Shown: positions 33,942 to 43,515 of the stretch, in pieces | Position numbering within the stretch: position 1 is the first letter of the stretch | Layout of the letters: every line of letters begins with the position of its first letter | Assembly: GCF_900103445.1 (NCBI RefSeq) | Contig: NZ_FNHS01000009.1 | Location: forward strand, 136,082-200,081 | Source of the DNA: Methylobacterium phyllostachyos | GTDB lineage: Bacteria; Pseudomonadota; Alphaproteobacteria; Rhizobiales; Beijerinckiaceae | DNA length: 64,000 nt | Direction: 5' to 3' | The notes under the pieces: model-generated | Database searches by the model: none | What the model was told of the DNA's origin: nothing | What the model saw: only the letters and a program-made list of their open reading frames with translations | Made by a program: the position numbers and the translations under genes

Positions 33942-35129
33942 TCAAGAGCGGCGGGCTGATCGCTCCGTCCCGGCGAGCCAGCCTACGAAGGCCATGAACA
34001 GGGCGAGCAGCGCCCACGCGAAACCGTGCGGCGGCACGAGGTCGAGCCCGCCGCCGATCACCGGCGGCCCCAGCATCAGGCCGACATTGTAGAACACCAC
34101 GAAGGCCGCGTTGGCGCCCGCGAGGTCGTTCGCCGGCGTGCGGTCGCCCAGCATCGCGAGGCCGACCGTGTAGAGGGTGCCGGCGATGCCACCCCAGACG
34201 AGGAGCAGCAGCCCGAACGCCATGGGGCTGCTGGCTGTCAGGGGAATCAGGGCCGAGCCGGCGGCGCCCGCAAGGCCGGCGCCGAGCAGCACCGCGCTTC
34301 GGTCGAAGCGGTCGGCGAGCCAGCCGAACGGGATCTGGAACAGCACGTTGCCGAGCGCGATCAGGCTGACGAGCCCGGCTGCCCCCTGCGCGTCGTAGCC
34401 GAGGCGCAGGCCGTAGAGGGGCAGGATCGCGAAGATGCCGGTCTCCACGGCGCCGTAGGCGAGGGCGGCCGCCAGCGCCCCGGGGGCGAGCCGGACGTAG
34501 CCGAGGATGCCGCGGCCGGAGCCCGGCTCGATCGTCGGAGACAGCCCGCGGGCCAGCAGGATCGGCAGGCCGCCCGCCAGCATGAGGGCGGCCCCCGTAG
34601 CGTAGGGCGCCAGACCCTCGGTCCCGACCAGCGCGAGCAGCAGCGGTCCGACCGCGAATCCGGCCGCCAGGACGGTGGCGTAGATGCCCATCACCAGGCC
34701 GCGCCGCTCGGGCGGGGCGGCGGCGTTGATCCAGTATTCGGACAGCACGAACAGGGCGCCGAGCGTCATCGAGAAGACGAAGCGCAGGGGAAACCACAGG
34801 GCGATGCCTGGCAGGACCGGGAACAGCGCGAGGCTGATGGCGCCGACGACCAGAGCCAGTCCCAGGAGCAGGGCGACGCCGATCCGCGCCGCGAGCCGCG
34901 GCACGAACGGTACCGTGCAGATGCTGGCGATGCCCGCCACCGCTGTGTTGAGCCCGATCAGGGTGCTGGATGCGCCCCGCCGCTCCAGCTCGATCGAAAG
35001 GAGCGGGATCGACAGGCTCAACCCGATGCCGACCACGGTGACGCAGGTCACGGCCGCCGCGATCGCCGCCACATCCTCCGATCTGATCCCCGGCCGCTGA
35101 TCCTGCTCCAATCCGTCCGAACGGTTCAC
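33942..35129 (-). CDS. Major facilitator superfamily transporter
   Basis: This 395-residue protein has twelve predicted helices. The loop 2-3 region is [40 protein letters not shown] follows, and [20 protein letters not shown] resembles YcaD-type small-molecule exporters. A second-half motif, [16 protein letters not shown], is conserved. The substrate is not predictable. The start is GTG and overlaps the last codon of the NUDIX gene, so translation is coupled in the unit rnr - DUF983 - NUDIX - MFS. Confidence 0.85.
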   Translation of the reverse strand: MNRSDGLEQDQRPGIRSEDVAAIAAAVTCVTVVGIGLSLSIPLLSIELERRGASSTLIGLNTAVAGIASICTVPFVPRLAARIGVALLLGLALVVGAISLALFPVLPGIALWFPLRFVFSMTLGALFVLSEYWINAAAPPERRGLVMGIYATVLAAGFAVGPLLLALVGTEGLAPYATGAALMLAGGLPILLARGLSPTIEPGSGRGILGYVRLAPGALAAALAYGAVETGIFAILPLYGLRLGYDAQGAAGLVSLIALGNVLFQIPFGWLADRFDRSAVLLGAGLAGAAGSALIPLTASSPMAFGLLLLVWGGIAGTLYTVGLAMLGDRTPANDLAGANAAFVVFYNVGLMLGPPVIGGGLDLVPPHGFAWALLALFMAFVGWLAGTERSARRS

Positions 35130-35869
35130 AGGGCCACCCGCTCGCGCCGTCCATAGCGCTCGAAATGGAAGGGGATCATCCGGTAGGGCGCAAAGTCGGC
35201 GGCGATCTGCACCTCCAAATCGTCCAGGATCGCGCGGGTTATGAAGGGCAGGTCTAGCTTGCGTGCGGCGTCGAGCCGGACCCAGGCGAGTTCGGTGAAT
35301 TCGGCATCGGCCTGAACCCGTCCGGGCTCCTCGGCCGCCACCATGCGGCGGTCGATGGTGAAGAAGCGCGTGTCGAAGCGGCGGACGCGCTTCGGCGGGG
35401 TGATGGCCCGGGCGACGAGGTGCAGCGCCTCAAGATCCGGCAGCACGCCGTGCCGGGCAAAGCCCTCCCAGCCGGCCGGCACGTCCTCGGGGGCGCCGTG
35501 CTCTTTCGTACCCAACAGCAGGCCGGTCTCCTCGTAGGTCTCGCGGATTGCGGCGAGGGCCAGGGCCCGGCCGAGATGGTGGGGTGGCCGCGAAACCTGC
35601 CGGGTCAGCGCCGCCTCCGCGTAATCGGGGAGCGCCCCGGCCACCGGCATGTGGCGGTCGCCGAGTTCGATCCGGCCGCCCGGGAAGACGAACTTCCCCG
35701 GCATGAAGGCGAGGTTCGGGTTGCGCCGGCCCATCAGGACTTTCGGGGCGCCCCTTCCACGCCGGTCGATCACGATCAGGGTCGCGGCATCCCGCGGCCG
35801 CAGCCGCGCCGCGGCAGGCTTCTGCTCAGGAGCTGTGGTGATCTGGGGCTCCTGCTGCGGCAGCGGCAA
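35126..35869 (-). CDS. NUDIX hydrolase
   Basis: I place the start at TTG 35869, which has a near-perfect GGAGGAG ribosome site eight bases upstream; the product then has 247 residues. A longer frame from a GTG at 35962 shows no conservation. The NUDIX box is recognisable as a split form: GKFVFPGGRIELGD near residue 60, then LAAIRETYEETGLLLG with the REx2EE metal-binding core. It should hydrolyse a nucleoside-diphosphate derivative in the cytoplasm. The first 44 bases overlap the end of the DUF983 gene, and its stop overlaps the transporter GTG, both signs of tight coupling. Confidence 0.82.
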   Translation of the reverse strand: MPLPQQEPQITTAPEQKPAAARLRPRDAATLIVIDRRGRGAPKVLMGRRNPNLAFMPGKFVFPGGRIELGDRHMPVAGALPDYAEAALTRQVSRPPHHLGRALALAAIRETYEETGLLLGTKEHGAPEDVPAGWEGFARHGVLPDLEALHLVARAITPPKRVRRFDTRFFTIDRRMVAAEEPGRVQADAEFTELAWVRLDAARKLDLPFITRAILDDLEVQIAADFAPYRMIPFHFERYGRRERVAL

Positions 35870-36290
35870 GGCGTGTCTCCTCCGGTCCCGGGGCTGGGCG
35901 GTTCCGCGGTAACGTGGCGAAGCCGTGCATGCCAAGGGCGTATTGCAGTCCGACGACCGCACCTTTCACGGGCTGGAGCAGCATCAGCGCGAACAGGAGC
36001 GTGAAGACCGGCCAGACCCCCATCTCGACCCAGAGGGGAACCTCATAGGCGCTCTCCGTCTCCAGGATCAGGTAGCCGACGATGTGGGCGACGATGAAGA
36101 TCACCACGTAGGGCGGCAGATCGTCGGCCCGGTGATTGTGGAGTTCGAGACCGCAGGCGTCACATTCGGGCCGTACCTTGAGGAAGCGGCCGAAGATCCG
36201 CCCCTGGCCGCAATGCGGGCAGCGGCCGATGAAGCCCCGGGCCATCGCGGGCACGAGGCGGGTGCGCAGGGGAATCGCGTCGGCGGCCAT
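35826..36290 (-). CDS. DUF983 membrane protein
   Basis: This 154-residue protein has an N-terminal zinc-ribbon-like motif: CPHCGQG near residue 23 and CDACGLEL further on. Two membrane helices follow (PYVVIFIVAHIVGYLILE and VFTLLFALMLLQPVKGAVVG). This is the alphaproteobacterial DUF983 pattern. Function is unknown; the family commonly sits near rnr and the NUDIX gene, as here, and sometimes near respiratory genes. It starts 23 bases after rnr ends. Confidence 0.88.
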   Translation of the reverse strand: MAADAIPLRTRLVPAMARGFIGRCPHCGQGRIFGRFLKVRPECDACGLELHNHRADDLPPYVVIFIVAHIVGYLILETESAYEVPLWVEMGVWPVFTLLFALMLLQPVKGAVVGLQYALGMHGFATLPRNRPAPGPEETRLAAAAAGAPDHHSS

Positions 36291-36313
36291 ATCTAGGGTC
36301 TACAACGGCCCGA

Positions 36314-38635
36314 TCATCGGCGCGAGCCGCGATGGCGCGTCCCAGTGTTGCGGATGCCGGCGGGACGGCCGGGCGGGGCTGTCCTGAACGGCCGGCCGCC
36401 GGGCTTCTTGCCCGGACCGGCCTTGCCGGCACCTGAGCGGGTCCGGCCTTCGCTGAGCAGCTCGAAGCGCAGCGCCCCGGCCACCGGCGCCGCCTCGACG
36501 AGGCGAACCTCGACCCGGTCGCCCAGGCGGAAGGTCTCGCCGGTGCGTTCGCCCACCAGGGCATGCCGCCCTTCCTCGTGGCGGAAATAATCGGCGCCGA
36601 GCTGCGAGACCGGCACGAAGCCGTCCGCCCCGGTCCCGTCGAGCTTGATGAACAGGCCGGCCCGGGTCACGCCGGCGATCTGGCCCTCGAAGCTGGCCCC
36701 GATCTGGTCGGCGAGGTGGTGGGCGATCAGCCGGTCGATGGTCTCGCGCTCCGCCGCCATGGCGCGGCGCTCGGCCGCCGAGATCTGCTCGCCGATCTGC
36801 GCCAACTCGCCGAGGGAGACATCCCCCGCGAGCCCGTCGGAGCCGAGTCTGCAGGCGGCGATCAGAGCCCGGTGGACGATCAGGTCCGCGTAGCGCCGGA
36901 TCGGCGAGGTGAAATGCGCGTAGCGCCGCAGGTTCAGCCCGAAATGTCCGAGATTCTCCGCGGCGTAGACGGCCTGGGCCTGGCTGCGCAGGATCACCTC
37001 GTTGAGGAAGACGCTGTGCTCGGTCTCGGCGACGGTCGCGAGAATCCGGTTGAACAGGGCAGGGCGCAGCGCGCCTTCCTTGGGCAGCTTGATGCCCACC
37101 GAGGCCAGGACCTCACCGAGCGCCCGCATCTTCTCAAGCGCCGGCTCGTCGTGGACACGGTAGATCAGCGGCTGCTTGGCCTGCTCCAGGGTCTCGGCGG
37201 CGGCGACGTTCGCCTGGATCATGAATTCTTCGATCAACCGATGCGCATCGAGGCGTTCCGGCACGATCACCCGATCGACAGCGCCGTCCGGGGAGAGCAG
37301 GACCTTGCGTTCGGGCAGGTCGAGGGCGAGCGGCCCCCGGCGGTCGCGGGCCGCGCGCAGGGCCGCGTAGGCCGCCCAAAGGGGGCGCAGCGCCGTCTCC
37401 AGCAGCGGCTCGGTCGTGTCGTCCGACTGACCGTCGATCGCCGCTTGCGCCTGTGCGTAGGCGAGCTTGGCGCGCGAGCGCATCATCACTCGGTGAAAGC
37501 TGTGGCGGCGCTTCTCGCCATCGGCCGCGATGACCATGCGCACCGCGAGCGCCGGCCGGTCCTCGCCCTCGCGCAGGGAGCAGAGGTCGTTCGAGATTCG
37601 CTCGGGCAGCATCGGCACGACCCGGTCGGGGAAGTAGACCGAGTTGCCCCGCTCGAGCGCCTCGCGATCGAGGCTTGAGCCCGGCCGGACATAGGCCGCA
37701 ACGTCGGCGATGGCGACGGTCAGGATGAAGCCACCCAGATTGGCCGGGTCGGGATCGGCCTCGGCCATGACGGCGTCGTCGTGGTCCTTGGCGTCCGGCG
37801 GATCGATGGTCAGGAGCGGCCGGTCGCGCCAATCCTCGCGGCCCGTCAGGGTGGCGGGCTTTACGGCGTCGGCCTCGGCCAGGGTCGCGTCTGCGAAGAC
37901 GTGCGGGATGTTGTGCAGATGCAGAGCGATCAGGCTTACCGCCTTCTCGGAGCCCAGCGAGCCCAACCGTTCGCGCACGCGTCCCTTGGGCAGGCCGAAC
38001 CGCGTCTCGCGCTCCAGGGAGACGCTGACAAGGTCGCCGTCGCGGGCCTGCCCCTCCTCGCCGGGCGGGATCAGGATCTCGCGGCCCTGCGAGCGCTTCT
38101 CGACCGGCACGATCCGGCCGCCCTGCGCGCCGGCCCGGTAGACGCCGATGATCTCGGCCTTGTTCTTCCCGATGACCTTGATGGCCCGGCCGCTATAGCC
38201 GCCCTCGGCGTCGCGCTCGACGCGGATCAGGGCGCGGTCGCCGATGCCGGGCGCAGGCCGATTGCCCTTGCGGGGGCCGCGCGGCTGCGTCAGCACGATG
38301 GCGGGCGGCTTGCCGGTGCCGGCCCATTCCACAGGGACGGCCAGGAAATCACCGTGGCGGTCCCGGGAGCGGATGTCGGCCAGCACCATCGGCGACAGGT
38401 GTCCGGCGGGCGCGAGGCCACCGCGACCGCGGTCGAGGGCGCCGTCCGCCTCGATTTCCTTCAAGATGCGCTTCAGCTCGATCTTGGCCGCACCCTTGAT
38501 GCCGAAGGCCTGGGCGATCTCGCGCTTGCCGACGCGCTCCTTCGACTCGGCCACGAAGGCGAGGATCTGCTCACGGGTGGGGAGGGGCGGGGGAGCGGCG
38601 GGCTCGGCCCCCGGGGCGGTGGTGCTTCGTGCCAA
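36314..38635 (-). CDS. rnr: Ribonuclease R
   Basis: I place the start at TTG 38635. That gives 773 residues and an N-terminus of (M)ARSTT... plus a Pro-rich linker and LPTREQILAFVAES, which is the usual family beginning. The frame stays open to TTG 38770, which overlaps the stop of the next upstream gene. Domains in order: winged-helix region (KREIAQAFGIKGAAKIELKR), cold-shock domains, RNB catalytic domain with LTIDPPDAKDHDDAVMAE whose Asp cluster binds Mg2+, and a C-terminal S1 domain (GVTRAGLFIKLDGTGADGFV). It is a 3'-5' exoribonuclease for structured RNA and rRNA quality control. Confidence 0.93.
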   Translation of the reverse strand: MARSTTAPGAEPAAPPPLPTREQILAFVAESKERVGKREIAQAFGIKGAAKIELKRILKEIEADGALDRGRGGLAPAGHLSPMVLADIRSRDRHGDFLAVPVEWAGTGKPPAIVLTQPRGPRKGNRPAPGIGDRALIRVERDAEGGYSGRAIKVIGKNKAEIIGVYRAGAQGGRIVPVEKRSQGREILIPPGEEGQARDGDLVSVSLERETRFGLPKGRVRERLGSLGSEKAVSLIALHLHNIPHVFADATLAEADAVKPATLTGREDWRDRPLLTIDPPDAKDHDDAVMAEADPDPANLGGFILTVAIADVAAYVRPGSSLDREALERGNSVYFPDRVVPMLPERISNDLCSLREGEDRPALAVRMVIAADGEKRRHSFHRVMMRSRAKLAYAQAQAAIDGQSDDTTEPLLETALRPLWAAYAALRAARDRRGPLALDLPERKVLLSPDGAVDRVIVPERLDAHRLIEEFMIQANVAAAETLEQAKQPLIYRVHDEPALEKMRALGEVLASVGIKLPKEGALRPALFNRILATVAETEHSVFLNEVILRSQAQAVYAAENLGHFGLNLRRYAHFTSPIRRYADLIVHRALIAACRLGSDGLAGDVSLGELAQIGEQISAAERRAMAAERETIDRLIAHHLADQIGASFEGQIAGVTRAGLFIKLDGTGADGFVPVSQLGADYFRHEEGRHALVGERTGETFRLGDRVEVRLVEAAPVAGALRFELLSEGRTRSGAGKAGPGKKPGGRPFRTAPPGRPAGIRNTGTRHRGSRR

Positions 38636-38766
38636 ACGATGAGTGCCGGATGGTTCTTGGAAAATGATGCCCGGGCGGGCGTCGGACCAATCTGATCCTG
38701 TGATCCTAACATGGGTGCCGGACCCGCCCGCGGCAACGCCACGCCGTCCCCCCTCAACAGGTCTGC

Positions 38767-39111
38767 TCAACCGGTCGAGGCGATTTTCCGGATGTGGTCG
38801 ACGGCTTGGTCCACATCGAAGCCCGGCGCCACGATCTCTTCCAGGGTGAACGGGCAGGCGCGTGGCAGGGTCAGGTTCACCTGTCCCTCCTGCGGGGCCA
38901 GCTCGGGCGTCTCGGCCGCTTGGATCGCCAGCATCCAGGCGCCGTCCATGCGCAGGCTCGCCGGGTCCGGCGGATCTCCCGCGAGCGCCGCGAGCTTGGT
39001 GCGTCCCGCTTCCCGAAAAGCGAGGCTCACGGCGTCATCCGAGATCAGGGCCGCCTTGATCAACTCGGCCAGGGCATCCCTGACCCGTTCCACGCTCGCG
39101 TTCATGGGCAT
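38767..39111 (-). CDS. Small conserved-looking protein of unknown function
   Basis: The 114-residue product starts at ATG 39111 (MPMNASV); ATG 39105 is an alternative. It is acidic and helical, with VERVRDALAELIKAALISDD, then GAWMLAIQAAETPELAPQEG and a C-terminal PRACPFTLEEIVAPGFDVDQ. The last segment resembles the tail of DUF29 proteins, but the rest does not fit that family. It is encoded upstream of rnr on the same strand, divergent from the YdiJ-like gene with a shared 109-base promoter gap. No function can be assigned. Confidence 0.6.
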   Translation of the reverse strand: MPMNASVERVRDALAELIKAALISDDAVSLAFREAGRTKLAALAGDPPDPASLRMDGAWMLAIQAAETPELAPQEGQVNLTLPRACPFTLEEIVAPGFDVDQAVDHIRKIASTG

Positions 39112-39220
39112 CCATTCCGAAGGGTCTGTCGATGTGGCAAGCCGGATGCCAGGCGCCGGCGGTCCGGTGTGACAGAACCGCCGATCTTTCCAGACGGTCC
39201 CCCGGGTGTAGAAGACGCGG

Positions 39221-42200
39221 ATGATCCCGGTCCTGACTCGCCACACCGAGGCCGTGCCGCTTTACGCCGCGGCCTGCGCGGAACTGCGCCTGCGCGGCTT
39301 CGAGGGCGACCTGTCGCTGTCGGATGCCGACCGCACAGTCTTCTCCACCGACAACTCGATCTACCAAGTGGAGCCGGGGGCCGTAGCCTTCCCACGCTCC
39401 CGCGACGACCTTGTGCGCATCGCCAAGCTCCTCGACGACCCACGCTTTTCCGAGATCGTGATCCGGCCCCGGGGCGGCGCGACGGGCACCAACGGCCAGT
39501 CGCTGGGCCACGGCATCGTGGTCGACACCTCGCGGTACATGAACCGCATCCTGGAGATCGATGTCGTCAACCGCAATGTCCGGGTCGAGCCGGGGGTTGT
39601 GAAGGATCAGCTCAACCGGGAACTCGCCAAGCACGGCCTGTTCTTCGCGCCCGAACTCTCCACGTCGAATCGCGCCACCATCGGCGGCATGATTTCCACG
39701 GACGCCTGCGGACAGGGCTCGTGCCTCTACGGCAAGACTCGGGACCACGTCCTGGCGCTGACCTGCGTGCTCGCCGACGGCACCGTCTGGACCGCGGAGC
39801 CCCTGGATGCGGCTGGCCTCGAAGCCGTCAAGGGACGCAACGACCGGGTCGGAGAGATCCACCGCGCCGTCGATGCCGTCATTACCGAGAACGCGGCTTT
39901 GATTGCGGAGCGCTTCCCCAAGCTCAACCGCTGCCTCACGGGCTACGACCTCGCCCATCTGCACGACGCGGCCGGCCGGTTCGACCTCAAGAGCGTGATC
40001 TGCGGCTCCGAGGGCACGTTGGCGTTGATCGCCGAGGCGCGCCTCAACGTGCTGCCGATCCCGAAATCTGCGGTGCTGGTCGCCCTCTCCTACGTGGATT
40101 TCGACGCCGCGCTCCGCGATGCACAAGCGTTGCTGCCCTTCGGCGCTGCCTCGGTCGAGACCATCGACTCGACCGTGCTGGCGCTCGCTCGGAAGGACCC
40201 GATCTGGGCTGAGGTGCAGGCCTTCTTCCCCGACGATCCAGCCGGGCGGCCTGTGGACGGCATCAACCTGGTGGAATTCGTCGGGGACGACGAGGCCAGC
40301 GTGGAGGCCGCCCTGGCGCGGCTCACCGAGATGCTCGTGGCCGAGCGCGGCACCGATACGAAACGCCTTGGCTTCACCATCGCCCGAGGCGCGGCGATCG
40401 AGCGGCTTTGGACCATGCGCAAGAAGGCGGTGGGCTTGCTAGGTGCCGCCGCGGGCGATGCCCGTCCGATCCCATTCGTGGAGGATACGGCCGTGCCGCC
40501 GGAGCGGCTCGCCGACTTCATCACCGAGTTCCGGGCCCTCCTCGACGGCAAAGGGCTGCGCTACGGCATGTTCGGCCATGTCGATGCCGGTGTGCTGCAC
40601 GTCCGTCCCGCGATCGACTTGAAGGATCCGGCCCAGAACGGCCTGATCCGCGAGGTGACGGAGGGGGTTGTCGCGCTGACCGCCAAGTATGGCGGGCTGC
40701 TCTGGGGCGAGCACGGCAAGGGCTTTCGCTCGGAATTCGTGCCGGCGACCTTCGGGCCGTTGATGCCGGCGCTCGAAGCGGTCAAGCGCGCCTTCGATCC
40801 GGGTGACCGGATGAACCCTGGCAAGATCGCCTCGGCCAGGGGGCAGGCGCTTACCCGGATCGATGGCGTGCCGCGCCGTGGCGAGCGAGACCGCACCATC
40901 CCGGCTCCGGTGCGGCAGGATTTCGTCGAGGCGCTCCACTGTAACGGCAACGGCGCCTGCTTCTCGTTCGACGCGGACGAGGCCATGTGTCCATCCTGGA
41001 AGGCGACGCGCGAGCGCCGACATTCGCCCAAGGGGCGCGCCTCGCTGATGCGCGAGTGGCTGCACCGCGCCGCGGCGGAGGGTGTCGATCCGGCGGTCGA
41101 GCTGAACCGGCAGCGAGCCGGATGGCTGCGCGATCTGGCCGCCACCTTACTGCAAGGCGTCCGGCCCCGTTTAGACGCAGGGGATTTTTCCCATGCCGTG
41201 AAGGAGGCGATGGATGGCTGCCTCGCCTGCAAGTCCTGCACGGGCGCCTGCCCGATCAAGGTCGACGTCCCGATGTTCCGGGCGAAGTTCCTGGCCCTCT
41301 ATCACACCCGCTACGCCCGGCCCCTGAAGGACCACCTCGTGGCGGCTCTGGAGCCGCTGTTGCCCCTGGCTGCGCGGGTACCGCGCCTGAGCAACGCGTT
41401 CCTGGCCAATCCCGTCGCCCGGCTGCTCCTGGCCAGGGCCGGCCTGGTCGAGATCCCGGCCCTGTCGCCCGTCGCCCTCGAAGACCGCCTGGCAGGCCTC
41501 GGCGTTGCCGTCGCCACACCGGAGGCGCTGGGCCGCTTGGACCCGGCGGCGCGAGAGAACGCCGTTCTGGTGGTGCAGGACGCCTTTACCAGCCACTTCG
41601 ACGCGGAGGTCGTGGCCGACACTTGCGCGCTACTGATCGCGCTTGGCTTCAAGCCTTGGCTGGTGCCCTACCGGCCGAACGGCAAGCCGCTGCACGTACA
41701 CGGCTTCCTGGCCCGGTTCGCGGCCGCGGCCCGGTCGAATGCCGCCCTGCTGCGGGAACTCGCCCGGCAGGGCATCCCACTTGTCGGCATCGACCCGTCG
41801 ATGACGCTGACCTACCGGTCCGAATATGCGCAGGCGCTGGGCGATGACCTCCCGAAGGTCCATCTCCTGCCGGAATGGCTGGCGTCCCGGCTCGACCGCA
41901 TCCCATCCCGCCAGGGTGACAGGACCATGCGGCTGCTGCCCCATTGTACCGAGCGTACCAACGCCCCGGGGGCGGTCCGGGACTGGCAGGCCGTCTTTGC
42001 ACATCTGGGCATCCGGCTCGACGTGCCGGCTGCCGGCTGCTGCGGCATGGCCGGGACCTACGGGCACGAGGCGCGCCACCGCGCCACCTCGGCGGCGATC
42101 TACGGCCTGAGCTGGGCCCGCCACGTGGCCGAGGCGCCCGGCTGCACCCTGCTGGCGGATGGCTATTCCTGCCGGAGCCAAGCGAAGCTCATGGATGGCG

Positions 42201-42304
42201 TGCGCCTGCGCCACCCGGCCCAGGCGCTGCTTGAGCATGTCCGCGCGGGCGCGGCCGGCGCGGCGCCGTTCCATCCCGAGCGCGCGGCGGCTTCTGCGCG
42301 ATGA
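39221..42304 (+). CDS. FAD-linked oxidase with Fe-S C-terminal domain (YdiJ-like D-2-hydroxyglutarate dehydrogenase)
   Basis: At 1027 residues this matches E. coli YdiJ in length and layout. The N-terminal FAD-binding PCMH domain has VIRPRGGATGTNGQSLGHG and APELSTSNRATIGGMISTDA. An FAD-linked oxidase C-terminal domain follows (FGHVDAGVLHVRPAIDL, LWGEHGKGFRSEF). A [4Fe-4S] ferredoxin-type motif lies at C667, C670, C673 and C677 (CLACKSCTGACPIKV). Cysteine-rich CCG-type segments come last (GCCGMAGTYGHE near 939). It should oxidise a D-2-hydroxyacid such as D-2-hydroxyglutarate and pass electrons to a quinone or carrier. D-lactate is an alternative substrate. It is translationally coupled (ATGA) to a PanE-family gene. 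Confidence 0.87.
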   Translation: MIPVLTRHTEAVPLYAAACAELRLRGFEGDLSLSDADRTVFSTDNSIYQVEPGAVAFPRSRDDLVRIAKLLDDPRFSEIVIRPRGGATGTNGQSLGHGIVVDTSRYMNRILEIDVVNRNVRVEPGVVKDQLNRELAKHGLFFAPELSTSNRATIGGMISTDACGQGSCLYGKTRDHVLALTCVLADGTVWTAEPLDAAGLEAVKGRNDRVGEIHRAVDAVITENAALIAERFPKLNRCLTGYDLAHLHDAAGRFDLKSVICGSEGTLALIAEARLNVLPIPKSAVLVALSYVDFDAALRDAQALLPFGAASVETIDSTVLALARKDPIWAEVQAFFPDDPAGRPVDGINLVEFVGDDEASVEAALARLTEMLVAERGTDTKRLGFTIARGAAIERLWTMRKKAVGLLGAAAGDARPIPFVEDTAVPPERLADFITEFRALLDGKGLRYGMFGHVDAGVLHVRPAIDLKDPAQNGLIREVTEGVVALTAKYGGLLWGEHGKGFRSEFVPATFGPLMPALEAVKRAFDPGDRMNPGKIASARGQALTRIDGVPRRGERDRTIPAPVRQDFVEALHCNGNGACFSFDADEAMCPSWKATRERRHSPKGRASLMREWLHRAAAEGVDPAVELNRQRAGWLRDLAATLLQGVRPRLDAGDFSHAVKEAMDGCLACKSCTGACPIKVDVPMFRAKFLALYHTRYARPLKDHLVAALEPLLPLAARVPRLSNAFLANPVARLLLARAGLVEIPALSPVALEDRLAGLGVAVATPEALGRLDPAARENAVLVVQDAFTSHFDAEVVADTCALLIALGFKPWLVPYRPNGKPLHVHGFLARFAAAARSNAALLRELARQGIPLVGIDPSMTLTYRSEYAQALGDDLPKVHLLPEWLASRLDRIPSRQGDRTMRLLPHCTERTNAPGAVRDWQAVFAHLGIRLDVPAAGCCGMAGTYGHEARHRATSAAIYGLSWARHVAEAPGCTLLADGYSCRSQAKLMDGVRLRHPAQALLEHVRAGAAGAAPFHPERAAASAR

Positions 42305-43212
42305 GCGCGGCGGGCCTGAGCATTGCCGTGGTGGGGGCCGGCGCGGTCGGCTGCTACTACGGGTTCCTGCTGGCCCGGGCCGGCCACGCCGTCACGCTGA
42401 TCGGACGTCCCGCCCTCGTCGAGGCGGTCCGTGCCAAGGGATTGGTTCGGGAGGACGCGACCGGGACCGCCTCCGTGGCCGTGCGGGCGACCACGGCGGC
42501 CGAGGGCGTCGTCGGTGCGGACCTCGTGCTCGTCTGCGTGAAGTCCGACGACACGGAGGCGGCCGGCGCGATGATCGCGCCCCATCTCGGTCCCTCGGCG
42601 TCCGTCCTCAGCCTTCAGAACGGTGTCGACAACGCCGAGCGCTTGGCCACGGTGCTCGGACGGCCGGTCGTCCCGGTCGCGGTCTACGTCGCCACCGAGA
42701 TGCTTGGGCCCGGTCATGTCCTGCACAATGGCCGCGGGGACCTGATCGTTGGAGCCTCGGCGGCGAGTGCGCAGATCGCCGCCGCCTTCACGGCCGCCGG
42801 TATCCCGACCGCTGTCTCGGAGCGGGCCCTCGATGCCCTCTGGGGCAAGCTGATCCTCAACTGCGCCTACAACGCCCTCTCGGCGCTGACGCAGCTCCCC
42901 TATGGCCGGCTGGTGCAGGGCGAGGGCGTGATCGCGTCCATGACCGACGTGGTCCGGGAATGCGTCACCGTCGCGGATGCGGCGGGCGTGTCCGTGGCGC
43001 CCGACATCCTCGATCGCGTGCTGGACCTCAGCATCACCATGGCCGACCAGCGCTCCTCGACCGCTCAGGATCTCGCGCGGGGTCGGCGCAGCGAGATCGA
43101 CCACCTCAATGGCTATGTCGTGCGCAAGGGCGCCGAACTCGGCATTCCGGTCCCGGCCAACCGGATGCTGCACACGCTCGTCCGGCTCGCCGAGGCGCAA
43201 TCTGTGGTCTGA
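42301..43212 (+). CDS. panE: 2-dehydropantoate 2-reductase family protein (PanE/ApbA)
   Basis: This 303-residue protein begins with the NADPH-binding motif SIAVVGAGAVGCYYGFLLAR. It continues with LVLVCVKSDDTEAAGAMIAP, then SLQNGVDNAERLATVLG and ALDALWGKLILNCAYNALSA, which includes the catalytic Lys of the family, and ends with EIDHLNGYVVRKGAELGIPV. The canonical role is ketopantoate to pantoate for coenzyme A. Paralogues reduce other 2-ketoacids, and the four-base overlap with a 2-hydroxyacid dehydrogenase gene suggests a shared substrate pool here. The symbol denotes the family rather than proven pathway. Confidence 0.82.
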   Translation: MSAAGLSIAVVGAGAVGCYYGFLLARAGHAVTLIGRPALVEAVRAKGLVREDATGTASVAVRATTAAEGVVGADLVLVCVKSDDTEAAGAMIAPHLGPSASVLSLQNGVDNAERLATVLGRPVVPVAVYVATEMLGPGHVLHNGRGDLIVGASAASAQIAAAFTAAGIPTAVSERALDALWGKLILNCAYNALSALTQLPYGRLVQGEGVIASMTDVVRECVTVADAAGVSVAPDILDRVLDLSITMADQRSSTAQDLARGRRSEIDHLNGYVVRKGAELGIPVPANRMLHTLVRLAEAQSVV

Positions 43213-43515
43213 AGCCGGGAGCGATACCGCGAAGGTGGTCGCCGGGCATGCCGGACTCCACGCCCATCGGCGGCGACCCTGCGCCCGTCCATTCCAAGCG
43301 CGGATAGTCTTGCGCGATGTCAGTATCTCGCACGCGATCTCGGAGCCCAGATCTGGTCGACCGACGATATTGGCCGCACTCTCGACACATTCCGCCGGCT
43401 TCAACTTCTGAAAAGCCGAGCTTGCCAGGTGCGCCGGAGACCGGCACTCTCAAGCTTGACCATTCGCGCGGCGGGTGTGGCGCGCCAGCAATGCGGGCAG
43501 GGGAAGTCTAGGAAC
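43213..43515. other. Intergenic region without recognisable feature
   Basis: These 303 bases lie between the reductase and the L,D-transpeptidase. I see no credible open frame, strong hairpin or known operator. The transpeptidase promoter is presumably in its right part, but no consensus elements could be assigned. Confidence 0.5.
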
